NCBI GenBank assembly: GCA_900759445.1
Contig: CAAEVH010000002.1
Coordinates: 1-64,000 of the forward strand
From: an uncultured Raoultella sp.
Lineage (GTDB): Bacteria; Pseudomonadota; Gammaproteobacteria; Enterobacterales; Enterobacteriaceae
Direction: 5' to 3'
DNA length: 64,000 nucleotides
Below are positions 44,120 to 53,379 of this stretch, piece after piece. Position 1 is the stretch's first letter. Each line of letters starts with the position of its first letter. Position numbers and translations under genes: made by a program. Under the pieces are notes generated by a model, which was not told the origin of the DNA, ran no database searches, and saw only the letters and a list, made by a program, of their open reading frames with translations.

Positions 44120-45076
44120 TTACTTGCGCAATCCGGCAAACGCCGCGCGAATCTCCTCTTCCGGCAAATTAATGCCGATAAACACCAGCGTGCTGTGGGG
44201 CGTTTCATCGCCCCACGGGCGATCCCAGTCGGCGCTGTATAAGCGCTGGACGCCCTGGAACAGCAGGCGATTTGGCTCGCCGTCAATCCATAACATCCCT
44301 TTGTAGCGCATCAGCTGCTCGGCGAAAGAGAGCAGCAGGTTTTCCATCACCCGCGACACTTCACTGATATCGACCGGGTAATCCAGTTCGACCACGATAG
44401 ACGCGACGTCGTTTTGCTTATCGGCGATAAAGTGAAAGCGCGGCGCGCTGCTCACCACCTTCTCTTCCAGCATAAAGCCGCTGGTATTAAACAGCTGGCT
44501 CAGGTCGATATCACCGTGGATCACGGTATAAACCGGCGCCCGGGCGTTAATCCTCGCCAGCCGTTCGCGCAGCCTGTCGCTGTCGCCCGCCACGTCCGTT
44601 TTTGTCAGCAGAATCCGATCGGCGTAGCCCACCTGCGACTGGGCGATGGTGAACTGGTTCATCTGCTGATCGGCATGGACCGCATCCACCAGCGCAATCA
44701 CCCCGTCAAGCAGATAGCGTTCGCAGAGAACTTCATGAGAGAAGAAGGTCTGAATAATCGGGCCGGGGTCGGCCATGCCGGTGCACTCGATCACCAGCCG
44801 GTCAAAATCAATGTCGCCGCGATCGCGGCTGTCGAGCAGGTCGAGCAGTGCGTCTTCCAGCTCGTTGGAGCGGGTACAGCAGATGCAGCCGTTGGTCAGG
44901 GTTTTGATCTGCGTGGCGCGGTCGCCAATCAGCTGATCGTCAACGGCAACTTCGCCAAATTCGTTTTCGATAACGGCGATTTTAAAGCCGTGCTGTTCGT
45001 TAAGAATATGGCGCAGCAGGGTGGTTTTACCCGCGCCAAGAAAACCGGTCAACAGGGTGACTGCAATCGGTGCCAT
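44120..45076 (-). CDS. yjiA: COG0523 GTPase YjiA
   Basis: A 318-residue P-loop GTPase (G3E, CobW/COG0523) equal in length to E. coli YjiA. It has Walker A GFLGAGKTTL, the metal motif GCICC, Walker B IECTGMADP and the NKxD-type LLTKTDVA. It binds Zn2+, Co2+ or Ni2+ and is thought to be a metal chaperone. It follows yjiX by 11 bases. An upstream in-frame ATG adds four residues. Confidence 0.93.
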   Translation of the reverse strand: MAPIAVTLLTGFLGAGKTTLLRHILNEQHGFKIAVIENEFGEVAVDDQLIGDRATQIKTLTNGCICCTRSNELEDALLDLLDSRDRGDIDFDRLVIECTGMADPGPIIQTFFSHEVLCERYLLDGVIALVDAVHADQQMNQFTIAQSQVGYADRILLTKTDVAGDSDRLRERLARINARAPVYTVIHGDIDLSQLFNTSGFMLEEKVVSSAPRFHFIADKQNDVASIVVELDYPVDISEVSRVMENLLLSFAEQLMRYKGMLWIDGEPNRLLFQGVQRLYSADWDRPWGDETPHSTLVFIGINLPEEEIRAAFAGLRK

Positions 45077-45087
45077 GTTTGCCTCCA

Positions 45088-45291
45088 TTAACAGCAGCGT
45101 ACGCCGCCTTTGCCGTCGCCGCCGTAGCGGGCCTGCTGGCGTTCGCGGAAGAATTCGTTATAGGTCATGTAAGGCTTATCCGGGTGGTTGGCTTTCATAT
45201 GTTCGACATAGTTGTCGTAGTCCGGAATGCCTATCAGCATTTTGGCTGCCTGACCCAGGTATTTTTTTGCTTCGCCTAAGTTACCAAACAT
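45088..45291 (-). CDS. yjiX: YbdD/YjiX family protein
   Basis: A 67-residue protein with the YbdD/YjiX pattern ([40 protein letters not shown] in pieces) and a C-terminal RCC. Such proteins are always near CstA/BtsT transporters and may assist them. Located between btsT and yjiA as in E. coli. Confidence 0.92.
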   Translation of the reverse strand: MFGNLGEAKKYLGQAAKMLIGIPDYDNYVEHMKANHPDKPYMTYNEFFRERQQARYGGDGKGGVRCC

Positions 45292-45305
45292 AACTCATCC
45301 TGATA

Positions 45306-45384
45306 AGAAAAAGCCCGGTGGCGCTACGCTGACCGGGCCTACAGAACCTTGTAGGGCGGGTCAGCGTAGCGCCACCCGCCGTTT
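45306..45384. repeat. BIME hairpin / terminator-like element after btsT
   Basis: GGTGGCGCTACGCTGACC (45317-45334) and GGTCAGCGTAGCGCCACC (45359-45376) are perfect 18-base inverted arms of two REP units. On the minus strand the hairpin is followed by GGGCTTTTTC, and on the plus strand by GTTTTTTT. So it can act as a terminator or attenuator between btsT and yjiX-yjiA. Confidence 0.8.
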
Positions 45385-45386
45385 TT

Positions 45387-47537
45387 TTAATGATGTGACG
45401 AGGTTTTCACGCCGCCTTCCGGAACGGGCACGTACGGGGTCTCTTTGTCGGTGCGGACTTTGTTGTTACGCACGTTGAGCCACGTTTTGATGCCGTAGAA
45501 GATGATGCTGTATACCACCACCAGGAACAGAATACTCAGACCGGCGTTAGTGTAGTTGTTCACCACGATATGGTTCATGTTAGCAATCTGCTGCGCGGTC
45601 AGTTCGCCGCCGGAAGCAATCTTCTCTTTATACTGCTGAGCCATGAAGAAGAAGCCTTCCATCTGCGGGTTGGTGCTGAACAGTTTCAGACCCAGCGCCC
45701 AGGTGGTGCACAGCAGCAGCCATGCGGCCGGGATCACGGTAACCCAGATGTATTTGGTACGCTGCATTTTGACCAGTACCACGGTACCCAGCACCAGCGC
45801 CACGGCGGCCAGCATCTGGTTAGAGATACCGAACAGCGGCCACAGGCTCTTCACGCCGCCCAGCGGGTCGACCACGCCCTGATACAGCAGGTAGCCCCAC
45901 AGCCCGACGCAGCCCGCGGTGCCGATAATGCCCGCCACCAGCGAGTCGGTTTTCTTGAGAAACGGCACGAAGTTGCCCAGCAGATCCTGCAGCATAAAGC
46001 GGCCTGCGCGGGTACCGGCATCCAGCGCGGTAAGGATAAACAGCGCTTCAAACAGAATACCGAAGTGGTACCAGAAGCCCATATCCGCCATCGGCATGAT
46101 TTTGTGGAACACATGAGCGATACCCACGGCCAGAGTCGGCGCACCGCCCGCGCGGTTCAGTACCGACGGCTCGCCGATATCTTTCGCCGTTTGCAGGATT
46201 TGCTCAGGTGAAATCACAAAGCCCCAGGAGCTGACGGTCGCCGCTGCGTGAGCGGTCACATCCTTCAGCTGTGCGGCAATCAACGCGGCGTTTTCACCGC
46301 CCATTTCGTGCAGGTTCGGCATGGTGATGCCCAGGCCTGCCGGTGGGGTGTTCATCGCGAAGTAGAGGCCCGGCTCAATGATCGACGCCGCAACCAGCGC
46401 CATCACCGCCACGAAGGACTCCATCAGCATCGCGCCGTAGCCGATAAAGCGGGCGTCGGTTTCATTAGCCAGCAGCTTCGGCGTGGTGCCGGAGGCGATC
46501 AGCGCATGGAAGCCAGACACTGCGCCGCAGGCGATAGTGATAAACAGGAACGGGAACAGCGCACCTTTCCACAGCGGACCGGTACCATCGATGTATTGGG
46601 TGACCGCCGGCATTTTCAGATCCGGGTTGAGGATCACGATGCCCAGCGCCAGGCCAACGATAACGCCGATTTTCAGGAAGGTCGCGAGGTAATCACGCGG
46701 CGCCAGAATCAGCCACACCGGCAGCAGCGCGGAGATAAACGCGTAGCCGATCAGGGTAAAGGTGATGGTGGTGTCTTTAAAGGTCAGCGCCGGGCCCCAG
46801 TACGGGTCGTGGGCAATGATGCCGCCGAAGTAAATGGACGCCACCAGCAGGACGATACCAATCACCGACACTTCACCCACGCGACCCGGGCGCAGGAAGC
46901 GCATATAGATCCCCATAAACAGGGCGATCGGAACGGTCGAGCAGACGGTAAAGACGCCCCACGGGCTTTCTGCCAGCGCTTTTACCACGATCAGCGCCAG
47001 CACCGCGAGGATGATGATCATAATCAGGAAGCAGCCGAACAGCGCAATGGAACCCGGAACCGGCCCCATCTCTTGCTTGATCATCTCACCCAGCGAGGCG
47101 CCGTTACGGCGCGAGGAGATAAACAGCACCATAAAGTCCTGTACCGCCCCGGCCAGCACCACCCCCGCCAACAGCCACAGGGTACCCGGCAGGTAGCCCA
47201 TCTGCGCGGCGAGAACCGGGCCCACCAGAGGACCGGCGCCGGCGATAGCGGCAAAGTGGTGGCCGAACAGCACGTAGCGGTTGGTCGGGACGTAGTTCAG
47301 ACCATCGTTGTTAATGACCGCCGGCGTAGAACGCGTAGGATCGAGCTTCATCACCTTTTGCGCGATATACAGGCTGTAATAACGGTAGGCGACGAGGTAG
47401 ACGGAAACTGACGCCACCACGATCCACAGCGCACTGACGTGCTCACCGCGGCGCAGAGCGACGACTGAGAGGCAAAATGCCCCGATGATTCCAAGAATCA
47501 CCCAGGGTATGTGCTTGAATAACTTTTTAGTATCCAT
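45387..47537 (-). CDS. btsT: Pyruvate/proton symporter BtsT
   Basis: A 716-residue CstA-family carrier with about 18 helices; length equals E. coli BtsT (YjiY). Family motifs such as FGHHFAAIAGAGPLVGPVLAAQMGYLPG (in pieces) near residue 90 and GVASGF-like ITIACGAVSGFHALIASGTTPK are present. It imports pyruvate under the BtsS/BtsR system. Upstream are a direct repeat matching the BtsR motif and a CRP site. Confidence 0.94.
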   Translation of the reverse strand: MDTKKLFKHIPWVILGIIGAFCLSVVALRRGEHVSALWIVVASVSVYLVAYRYYSLYIAQKVMKLDPTRSTPAVINNDGLNYVPTNRYVLFGHHFAAIAGAGPLVGPVLAAQMGYLPGTLWLLAGVVLAGAVQDFMVLFISSRRNGASLGEMIKQEMGPVPGSIALFGCFLIMIIILAVLALIVVKALAESPWGVFTVCSTVPIALFMGIYMRFLRPGRVGEVSVIGIVLLVASIYFGGIIAHDPYWGPALTFKDTTITFTLIGYAFISALLPVWLILAPRDYLATFLKIGVIVGLALGIVILNPDLKMPAVTQYIDGTGPLWKGALFPFLFITIACGAVSGFHALIASGTTPKLLANETDARFIGYGAMLMESFVAVMALVAASIIEPGLYFAMNTPPAGLGITMPNLHEMGGENAALIAAQLKDVTAHAAATVSSWGFVISPEQILQTAKDIGEPSVLNRAGGAPTLAVGIAHVFHKIMPMADMGFWYHFGILFEALFILTALDAGTRAGRFMLQDLLGNFVPFLKKTDSLVAGIIGTAGCVGLWGYLLYQGVVDPLGGVKSLWPLFGISNQMLAAVALVLGTVVLVKMQRTKYIWVTVIPAAWLLLCTTWALGLKLFSTNPQMEGFFFMAQQYKEKIASGGELTAQQIANMNHIVVNNYTNAGLSILFLVVVYSIIFYGIKTWLNVRNNKVRTDKETPYVPVPEGGVKTSSHH

Positions 47538-47693
47538 AGTAAAACCTGGCGTTAATAAGATGAATAATGGGCCGAAGCCGTCTGGGTTTAAGTTAGGGGT
47601 TGAGGAGGTATTGGTTAGCTATGCTGGGGACGATCTTGCCAGAACTCCGCGCGCGTAAAGTTGGGTAAATCTGTGAGTGGTTCTATGTGGGGT

Positions 47694-47721
47694 TAAGCGG
47701 TTACCAGGCGGGATAAGCGGT
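47694..47721 (-). promoter_or_regulatory. BtsR (YehT) binding sites
   Basis: On the minus strand ACCGCTTA occurs twice, 12 bases apart (47714-47721 and 47694-47701). This fits the published BtsR motif of two ACC(G/A)CT(C/T)A boxes; the reported spacer is 13, from memory. It is 157-184 bases upstream of btsT. Confidence 0.78.
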
Positions 47722-47748
47722 TGGCCAGGAAATGAGCAGCGGGTAAAC

Positions 47749-47766
47749 ATGTGATTGAGATCACAA
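47749..47766. promoter_or_regulatory. CRP-cAMP site upstream of btsT
   Basis: ATGTGATTGAGATCACAA has both TGTGA and TCACA half-sites with the right six-base spacing. E. coli btsT is known to need CRP, and the site lies just upstream of the BtsR boxes. Confidence 0.82.
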
Positions 47767-47778
47767 GATTTTTTCCAC

Positions 47779-47813
47779 CTCTTTTTCCTCCCCGTAGGGG
47801 AGAGGAAAAAGAG
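47779..47813. terminator. Hairpin downstream of hpaC
   Basis: CTCTTTTTCCTCCCC-GTA-GGGGAGAGGAAAAAGAG can fold into a long stem with a two-base bulge. It lies between the hpaC end and the btsT control region and may stop hpaBC transcripts, though it has no U-run on the minus strand. Confidence 0.4.
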
Positions 47814-47872
47814 AGGAGGACAGAGAAAGGGGGGACAGAAAAGAGAATGTCAGAAGCGAAGGTAGCAGAACG

Positions 47873-48385
47873 TTATACCGCAACCTCCATTTCCATCATC
47901 ACCGGATGGAAACGGCGCTTAAAGTAAATCAGCCCATGGCCTTCCTGGCTCAGAGTGATGTTCTTGATCTCGACCAGATAGACCAGGTGGCTACCGATGG
48001 TCTGCACCTGGCTTATCTCCCCTTCAAGGCTGGCCAGCGCCCCTTGCAGAACCGGCTGTCCCAGCGCTCCTTTTTGCCAGCAGGAGAGGCTAAAGCGTTC
48101 TTCCATGGCCATCCCGGTCATGCCGGCGAAATGGCGAGCCATCACTTCCTGCTCATGGTTCAGTACGTTAACGCACAGTTTGCCGTTCCCCTGGAATACC
48201 GGGTTCATCGCGCTGTTGGCATTGATGCACACCATCACCGACGGCGGCGTATCGGTTACCGAGCACACGGCGGTGGCGGTGATGCCGCAGCGGCCGGCGT
48301 CGCCCTCGGTGGTAATGACGTTGACCGCCGCCGACAGGCTGGACATGGCATCGCGAAAACGCAGACGTTGTTCATCTAATTGCAT
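47873..48385 (-). CDS. hpaC: Flavin reductase HpaC
   Basis: A 170-residue short-chain NAD(P)H:flavin oxidoreductase (FlavRed domain; VNVITTEGDAGRCGITATAVCSV, GSHLVYLVEI). It supplies FADH2 to HpaB for 3-hydroxylation of 4-hydroxyphenylacetate. It follows hpaB by 20 bases. Confidence 0.94.
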   Translation of the reverse strand: MQLDEQRLRFRDAMSSLSAAVNVITTEGDAGRCGITATAVCSVTDTPPSVMVCINANSAMNPVFQGNGKLCVNVLNHEQEVMARHFAGMTGMAMEERFSLSCWQKGALGQPVLQGALASLEGEISQVQTIGSHLVYLVEIKNITLSQEGHGLIYFKRRFHPVMMEMEVAV

Positions 48386-48405
48386 TGTGACCTCCCGCTG
48401 CCGAA

Positions 48406-49968
48406 TTACTTCAGCAGCTTATCCAACATATTGATATCAGAGTTGTTGTGCAGGTGCGGCACCGTCCAGCCGTTCTGGTCGTACTCGGACAGGCAGCGGT
48501 CGACCATCGCCATCATTTTGTCCATGTTGCCGGAGCTTTGCGCCTGACGCAGACACTGCAGGCGGATTTCGTCCTGACTTCCGGAATAGTTGATTTCATA
48601 CAGCTCGTGGCGGCCGCCGAATTCACTGCCGATCGCGTCCCACATCAGCTTGAGGATCTTGATACGTTCAACGTGGTCCATGCCGTTGGAGCCGCGAACG
48701 TATTTAGCCAGATACTGGTCGATCTGCGGGTTGTTCAAATCGCGTGCGCTGGATGGCAGATAGATCAGACCGCTGGTCACGTTACGTTCGATAATATTTT
48801 TGATCTTGGCGTAGGCCATCGGCGCCATGACGCGGTAGGTCTGCAGCGCGGCGTGATCCGGCAGCCAGGCGCCATTCACCCACGGCGTCGCTTCGGAGCA
48901 CATGGAGTCGCTCAGCGCCCAGAACATATTGCGCCAGGCGACCACTTCGCCGAGATCGGCCTGTACGCCGCGGAACTCCATGGTGCCGGTACATTCCAGC
49001 GAGCGTTTTAGCAGGGCGGTGATAAAGTCGAGCTTGACCGCCAGGCGTACGCAGGCCTGCAGCGGATACATACGCGCAAAGCCGCCTTCCATCGTCCAGC
49101 GACGGCAGCGATCGAAATCGCGATAGATCAGCACGTTTTCCCACGGAATCAGCACCTTATCCATCACCAGGATCGCATCGTTTTCATCAAAGCGGCTGGA
49201 GAGTGGGTAGTCGTACGGCGATCCGGTGACCCCGGCAACCATCTCATAGGAGGCGCGGGAGATCAGTTTGACCCCTTCGGCATCCATTGGCGCGACGAAC
49301 ATCAGGGCGAAGTCCGGGTTTTCCCCCATCACCTGCGCAGAACCAAAACCGATCATGTTGTAGTGGGTCAGCGCCGAGTTGGTGGCGACCACTTTCGCGC
49401 CGCTGACGATGATCCCGGCATCGGTCTCTTTTTCCAGCTTGATGTAGACGTCTTTCACTTCGTCGGCCGGTTTATGACGGTCAATCGGCGGGTTGACGAT
49501 CGCGTGGTTAAAGTACAGGCCGGTTTCCTGAATGCGGGTGTACCAGTTGCGGGCGTTCTGTTCGAACTGGCCGTAGAAGGCCGGGTTCGCGCCCAGCGCG
49601 CAGCCAAAGGCGGCTTTGTAATCCGGGGTGCGGCCCATCCAGCCGTAGCTCAGGCGCGACCACTCGGCGATCGCATCGCGCTGCTGGCGCAGGTCATCGG
49701 CGCTTTTCGCCACGCGGAAGAATTTATGGGTATAGCCGCCGCTGCCGGTATCGGTGTTCCAGCACAGGGAGTCCTGCATTTCTGGTTTATGCAGCGCATC
49801 GTACAGCTGGCCGACGGAGGCGGCGGCGTTGCGGAAGGCCGGGTGCGTGGTGACGTCTTTGACGCGCTCGCCGTAGATGTAAATCTCGCGGCCATCCTGC
49901 AGGCTCTTCAGGTACTCTTCACCGGTTAACGGGCGTTTCGCGTCTGCGCGGAAATCTTCAGGTTTCAT
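48406..49968 (-). CDS. hpaB: 4-Hydroxyphenylacetate 3-monooxygenase HpaB
   Basis: A 520-residue FADH2-dependent oxygenase, same length as E. coli HpaB and starting MKPEDFRADAKRPLTGEEYL. It hydroxylates 4-hydroxyphenylacetate to homoprotocatechuate, using FADH2 from HpaC. The flavin-loop segment AGVTGSPYDYPLSSR and the LIPWENVLIYRD segment are visible. It starts its own hpaBC unit after a 320-base region, under HpaA control. Confidence 0.95.
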   Translation of the reverse strand: MKPEDFRADAKRPLTGEEYLKSLQDGREIYIYGERVKDVTTHPAFRNAAASVGQLYDALHKPEMQDSLCWNTDTGSGGYTHKFFRVAKSADDLRQQRDAIAEWSRLSYGWMGRTPDYKAAFGCALGANPAFYGQFEQNARNWYTRIQETGLYFNHAIVNPPIDRHKPADEVKDVYIKLEKETDAGIIVSGAKVVATNSALTHYNMIGFGSAQVMGENPDFALMFVAPMDAEGVKLISRASYEMVAGVTGSPYDYPLSSRFDENDAILVMDKVLIPWENVLIYRDFDRCRRWTMEGGFARMYPLQACVRLAVKLDFITALLKRSLECTGTMEFRGVQADLGEVVAWRNMFWALSDSMCSEATPWVNGAWLPDHAALQTYRVMAPMAYAKIKNIIERNVTSGLIYLPSSARDLNNPQIDQYLAKYVRGSNGMDHVERIKILKLMWDAIGSEFGGRHELYEINYSGSQDEIRLQCLRQAQSSGNMDKMMAMVDRCLSEYDQNGWTVPHLHNNSDINMLDKLLK

Positions 49969-50291
49969 AGGGGCCTCTTCAGTATTTATCGGAATATCCC
50001 GTCCCTGCTTCGGGCTGCCTGTCTGGCGGCTGCCTGCGAATGAGTTCGGGTCTCAATGTTAAATTTATGTTTTGTTTTTGTTGTTCAATTGAAGCGGTTA
50101 TTGCGCCATTCGTGAAGGGACGTTTGCGACAACGGCAGGTACTTTTCAGGGGGAGTGCGGTTCTGTGATCGAGAGGGTGTTTTCGCTGTAGAAGCCAGCC
50201 TTTTTCCCGGCGGTGCTACGCTGGCCGGGTGACGTTACGGGCGGTTTTTAGGGCCTACTCGCCCTACGGATCGTAGCCCGCCAGCGGGGAA
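49969..50291 (-). promoter_or_regulatory. hpaBC control region with REP pair
   Basis: About 320 bases between hpaA and hpaB. The part nearest hpaB (50040-50110) is AT-rich, with TTGAAC and TAAATT spaced about 15 bases on the minus strand as a possible promoter. REP-type inverted elements (CCCGGCGGTGCTACGCTGGCCGGG, in pieces, and GTAGCCCGCCAGCGGGG) occupy 50206-50288, next to hpaA. No gene found. Confidence 0.45.
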
Positions 50292-51182
50292 TTAAGACAC
50301 CGGTACTTTTTGCGCACGGTAGCTGCTGGGCGAGCAGCCGACCTGGCGACTAAAAAAACGAGCGAAATAGGCGGGGTCTTTAAACCCCAGTTGCCAGGCT
50401 ATCTCATTGACCGCGCTGTCGGAAAACAGCAGCAGCCGTTTGGCCTCGCGCAGCTGGCGATCGAAGATCAGCCGCTTCGGCGGTCGGTTGGCAAAGCGGC
50501 GGCAGATATCGGTCAGCCGTGATTCGGTAACGTGCAGCTCGTTGGCATACTCCGGTACCGCCCAGTGCTGGTGGTAGTGGCTGTCGATCATCTGGTTAAA
50601 GCGCTGAAACAGCTTCAGCTCGCCGCGCATCCCGCTGGCGGCATGGTCGTCGAGCCTGGCGTTACGCAACAGCAGCGTGAACACCGCCTGCGCCAGCAGC
50701 GGCAGGGTATGTTCGCGCCCCGGCAACTGGGCGGTCGATTCGCGTTTAATCAGCTGCCAGTAGTGCGCCAGCGCCGTCAGTTCATCGGGTTTATCCGCCA
50801 GCGACAGGCACATACCCGGCAGCCCGAACGCTTCCCGCGTGCCGGGATAGAGGACCTCCAGCAGCGGCCAGATCAGATCTTCGCGCACGGTCAGCACGTG
50901 CCCGTCGCTGTCGGACTCGGTGATAAAAGCGTGCGGCACCGACGGCGGCGTCAGGACAAACAGCGGCGCCTGCACCGAGTAGCGGTGATCGTCGAGCTGC
51001 AGTTCAATCTGCCCGGTATCGAGAAAGTGCATCTGAAAGTACTGGTCGTGTCGATGCGCCTGCATGTCGCGGCCAAAAAAGGCCGCCATGCGAGCAAACG
51101 ACTGATAGTGCACATCCTCGGTCCCCAGACTCTCATCGTAATCTTTGTTGATATCGATATTGGCGATTGAGGGCTGACACAT
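50292..51182 (-). CDS. hpaA: AraC-family activator HpaA
   Basis: A 296-residue AraC/XylS regulator: cupin sensor (RHDQYFQMHFLDTGQIELQLDDH in pieces) and two C-terminal helix-turn-helix units ending FARFFSRQVGCSPSSYR. It activates hpaBC in response to hydroxyphenylacetates. AAGGAGTGCCC precedes ATG 51182, matching E. coli; a GTG two codons earlier is also possible. It follows hpaX by 9 bases. Confidence 0.93.
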   Translation of the reverse strand: MCQPSIANIDINKDYDESLGTEDVHYQSFARMAAFFGRDMQAHRHDQYFQMHFLDTGQIELQLDDHRYSVQAPLFVLTPPSVPHAFITESDSDGHVLTVREDLIWPLLEVLYPGTREAFGLPGMCLSLADKPDELTALAHYWQLIKRESTAQLPGREHTLPLLAQAVFTLLLRNARLDDHAASGMRGELKLFQRFNQMIDSHYHQHWAVPEYANELHVTESRLTDICRRFANRPPKRLIFDRQLREAKRLLLFSDSAVNEIAWQLGFKDPAYFARFFSRQVGCSPSSYRAQKVPVS

Positions 51183-51191
51183 GGGCACTCC

Positions 51192-52550
51192 TTAATGACT
51201 TTTCTGTGCGGCGAGTCCTGCCTCGGTGGCGGCGTCTTCCCGCGCACTCATCGGAATCCGGGTCAGTACCAACGCGCCGACGATCAGCAGTCCGGCGACA
51301 AACCACAGTCCGGAACTAAAGCTGCCGGTGGCATCACGCAGAATACCAATCAGCAGCGGGCTGACGGCGGATCCGATGTTGCCGATAGCGTTGATGACCG
51401 CCAGCGCCACCGCCCGCGATTGCAGGCTGATCACCCGATCCGGGGTAGTCCAGAAAATCGCCATCGCGGTAAAAGAACCCACGGAGGCCATAATGATGCC
51501 GATCAGCTGGATCAGACCGTGGTGGGTGGCAGAGGCCAGCAACCATCCGGCAGCGGCGAACAGATAGGGCAGGATGGTATGCATCTTGCGCTCTTTACGC
51601 CGGTCGGATCGCCGGCTCCACCAGATCATCCCGAAAATCGTACAGAACTGCGGAATTGCCGCCAGCATGCCGATCACAATGTTGCTACTGCCGGTATTGA
51701 AGCTTTGCAGGATCTGCGGAGTCCAGATATTGATAGCGCTCAGGGTATTGGTCAGACAGAAGTAGGCGAGCGTGTACATCAGCACCGCCGGCGTCAGCAC
51801 TTCCCGTAGGGTAGAGCGTGCGGAAGTTGGGATAACGCTGGCGCTTTCGCGCTCGCGTTCAATCATCGTTTTCAGCGCCTGCTTCTCCTCCTTATCCAGC
51901 CAGCTGGCCTGATCCGGGGTATCGTTGAGGAAGAACCAGGTCACCACGCCGAGCACCACCGACGGCAGCCCCTCCAGCAGGAACAGCCACTGCCAGCCCT
52001 TCAGATTCCACAGGCCATCAAGCGCCAGAATATAGCCGGAGAGGATAGAGCCAAGCATCATGGTCACCGGCATCGCTATCATAAACAGGGCGTTGGCGCG
52101 GGCGCGGTGAAAGGCCGGGAACCACCAGGTCAGATAGACCAGGATCCCTGGCAAGAAGCCGGCTTCAGCGATACCGACCAGCATGCGCAGGATATACAGC
52201 GTATGCGGGTTGGTGGCAAACATCGTACAGGTTGACGCGATCCCCCACACCACCATGATCCCGGCGATCCAGCGGCGGGCGCCGACCTTCGCCAGCATGA
52301 TATTGCTGGGGATCCCGCACATCACGTAGGTGACGTAAAACAGCGTCGCGGCCAGACCAAACATGGTGGAGGTCAGACCGAGATCTTTGCCCATCGTCAG
52401 CCCGGCGAAGCCGATATTAATGCGGTCCAGAAATGAGAAAACAAAAAGCACGAACAGGAAGGTGATAAGGCGGCGGAACAGCTTTTTGATCACCCGGTTT
52501 TCTACTTCAACGACTTTATTTTCATTATGTTGCAGGGTAGAGGTCGTCAT
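51192..52550 (-). CDS. hpaX: 4-Hydroxyphenylacetate permease HpaX
   Basis: A 452-residue MFS transporter of the anion:cation symporter family with 12 helices (LDRINIGFAGLTMGKDLGLT, GWQWLFLLEGLPSVVLG). It imports 4-hydroxyphenylacetate. GGAGCGCATC is just before ATG 52550; a start four codons earlier was not chosen. Located between hpaI and hpaA. Confidence 0.92.
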   Translation of the reverse strand: MTTSTLQHNENKVVEVENRVIKKLFRRLITFLFVLFVFSFLDRINIGFAGLTMGKDLGLTSTMFGLAATLFYVTYVMCGIPSNIMLAKVGARRWIAGIMVVWGIASTCTMFATNPHTLYILRMLVGIAEAGFLPGILVYLTWWFPAFHRARANALFMIAMPVTMMLGSILSGYILALDGLWNLKGWQWLFLLEGLPSVVLGVVTWFFLNDTPDQASWLDKEEKQALKTMIERERESASVIPTSARSTLREVLTPAVLMYTLAYFCLTNTLSAINIWTPQILQSFNTGSSNIVIGMLAAIPQFCTIFGMIWWSRRSDRRKERKMHTILPYLFAAAGWLLASATHHGLIQLIGIIMASVGSFTAMAIFWTTPDRVISLQSRAVALAVINAIGNIGSAVSPLLIGILRDATGSFSSGLWFVAGLLIVGALVLTRIPMSAREDAATEAGLAAQKSH

Positions 52551-52571
52551 GATGCGCTCCACATTATCCGT

Positions 52572-53369
52572 TCAGTAGACAGATTTATTGTTATCAGTTG
52601 TGGTGGTGATTGCGTCGGTAAACCGTGCTGCCAGCGCTTCTGCGCTGCGGGCCAGCAGAGTGGTGTCGACGCCGACGGCGACGAACAGCGCCCCCAGCTC
52701 GAGGTAGCGTTTCGCTAGCTGTTCATTGGCCATCAGAATGCCCGGGGCTTTACCCGCCTCGCGAATCAGGACGATGGCGCTTTCAATGGCCGCCTGCACC
52801 TCAGGATGCTGCGGATTACCGCCGAAGCCCATGTCCGCGCTCAGATCCGCCGGGCCGATAAACACGCCGTCGACGCCTTCTACCGCGAGAATCTGCGGCA
52901 GATTTTTCAACGCCTCGCGGGTTTCAATCTGTACCAGCACGCACATGGCATCGTTGGCCTGATGGATATAGTCCGGAATACGGTTCCAGCGGGAAGCACG
53001 CGCCAGGGCGCTGCCGACGCCGCGAATACCGGCCGGCGGATAGCGGGTGGCTTTCACCGCCAGCCGCGCTTCATCGGCGTTTTGTACCATCGGCACCAGC
53101 AGCGTTTGTGCGCCGATGTCCAGCAATTGCTTGATCTGCACCGGGTCATTCCACGACGGGCGAACCACCGGTTGGCTGGAGTAGGGGGCGATCGCCTGCA
53201 GTTGGGTCAGCACCGTTTGTACATTATTCGGCGCGTGTTCGCCGTCGATCAGCAGCCAGTCAAACCCGGCGCCGGCTAACAGTTCGGCGCTGTAGCTGCT
53301 GCACAGCCCCAGCCACAGGCCGATTTGTGGCCGCCCGGCCTGCAGCGCCTCTTTAAACGTGTTATTCAT
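52572..53369 (-). CDS. hpaI: 4-Hydroxy-2-oxoheptanedioate aldolase HpaI
   Basis: A 265-residue class II pyruvate aldolase. It has the metal and substrate motifs [22 protein letters not shown] and [13 protein letters not shown]. It cleaves 4-hydroxy-2-oxoheptanedioate to pyruvate and succinate semialdehyde. The MM start is close to GGGGAAG; the second Met at 53369 was taken. It is 10 bases downstream of hpaH. Confidence 0.94.
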   Translation of the reverse strand: MNNTFKEALQAGRPQIGLWLGLCSSYSAELLAGAGFDWLLIDGEHAPNNVQTVLTQLQAIAPYSSQPVVRPSWNDPVQIKQLLDIGAQTLLVPMVQNADEARLAVKATRYPPAGIRGVGSALARASRWNRIPDYIHQANDAMCVLVQIETREALKNLPQILAVEGVDGVFIGPADLSADMGFGGNPQHPEVQAAIESAIVLIREAGKAPGILMANEQLAKRYLELGALFVAVGVDTTLLARSAEALAARFTDAITTTTDNNKSVY

Positions 53370-53379
53370 CATCTTCCCC

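Noticed and set aside
46248..47411. A 387-codon open frame on the plus strand
   Set aside because: Antisense to btsT, His/Arg/Gln rich, no recognisable domain and no ribosome site; shadow frame.
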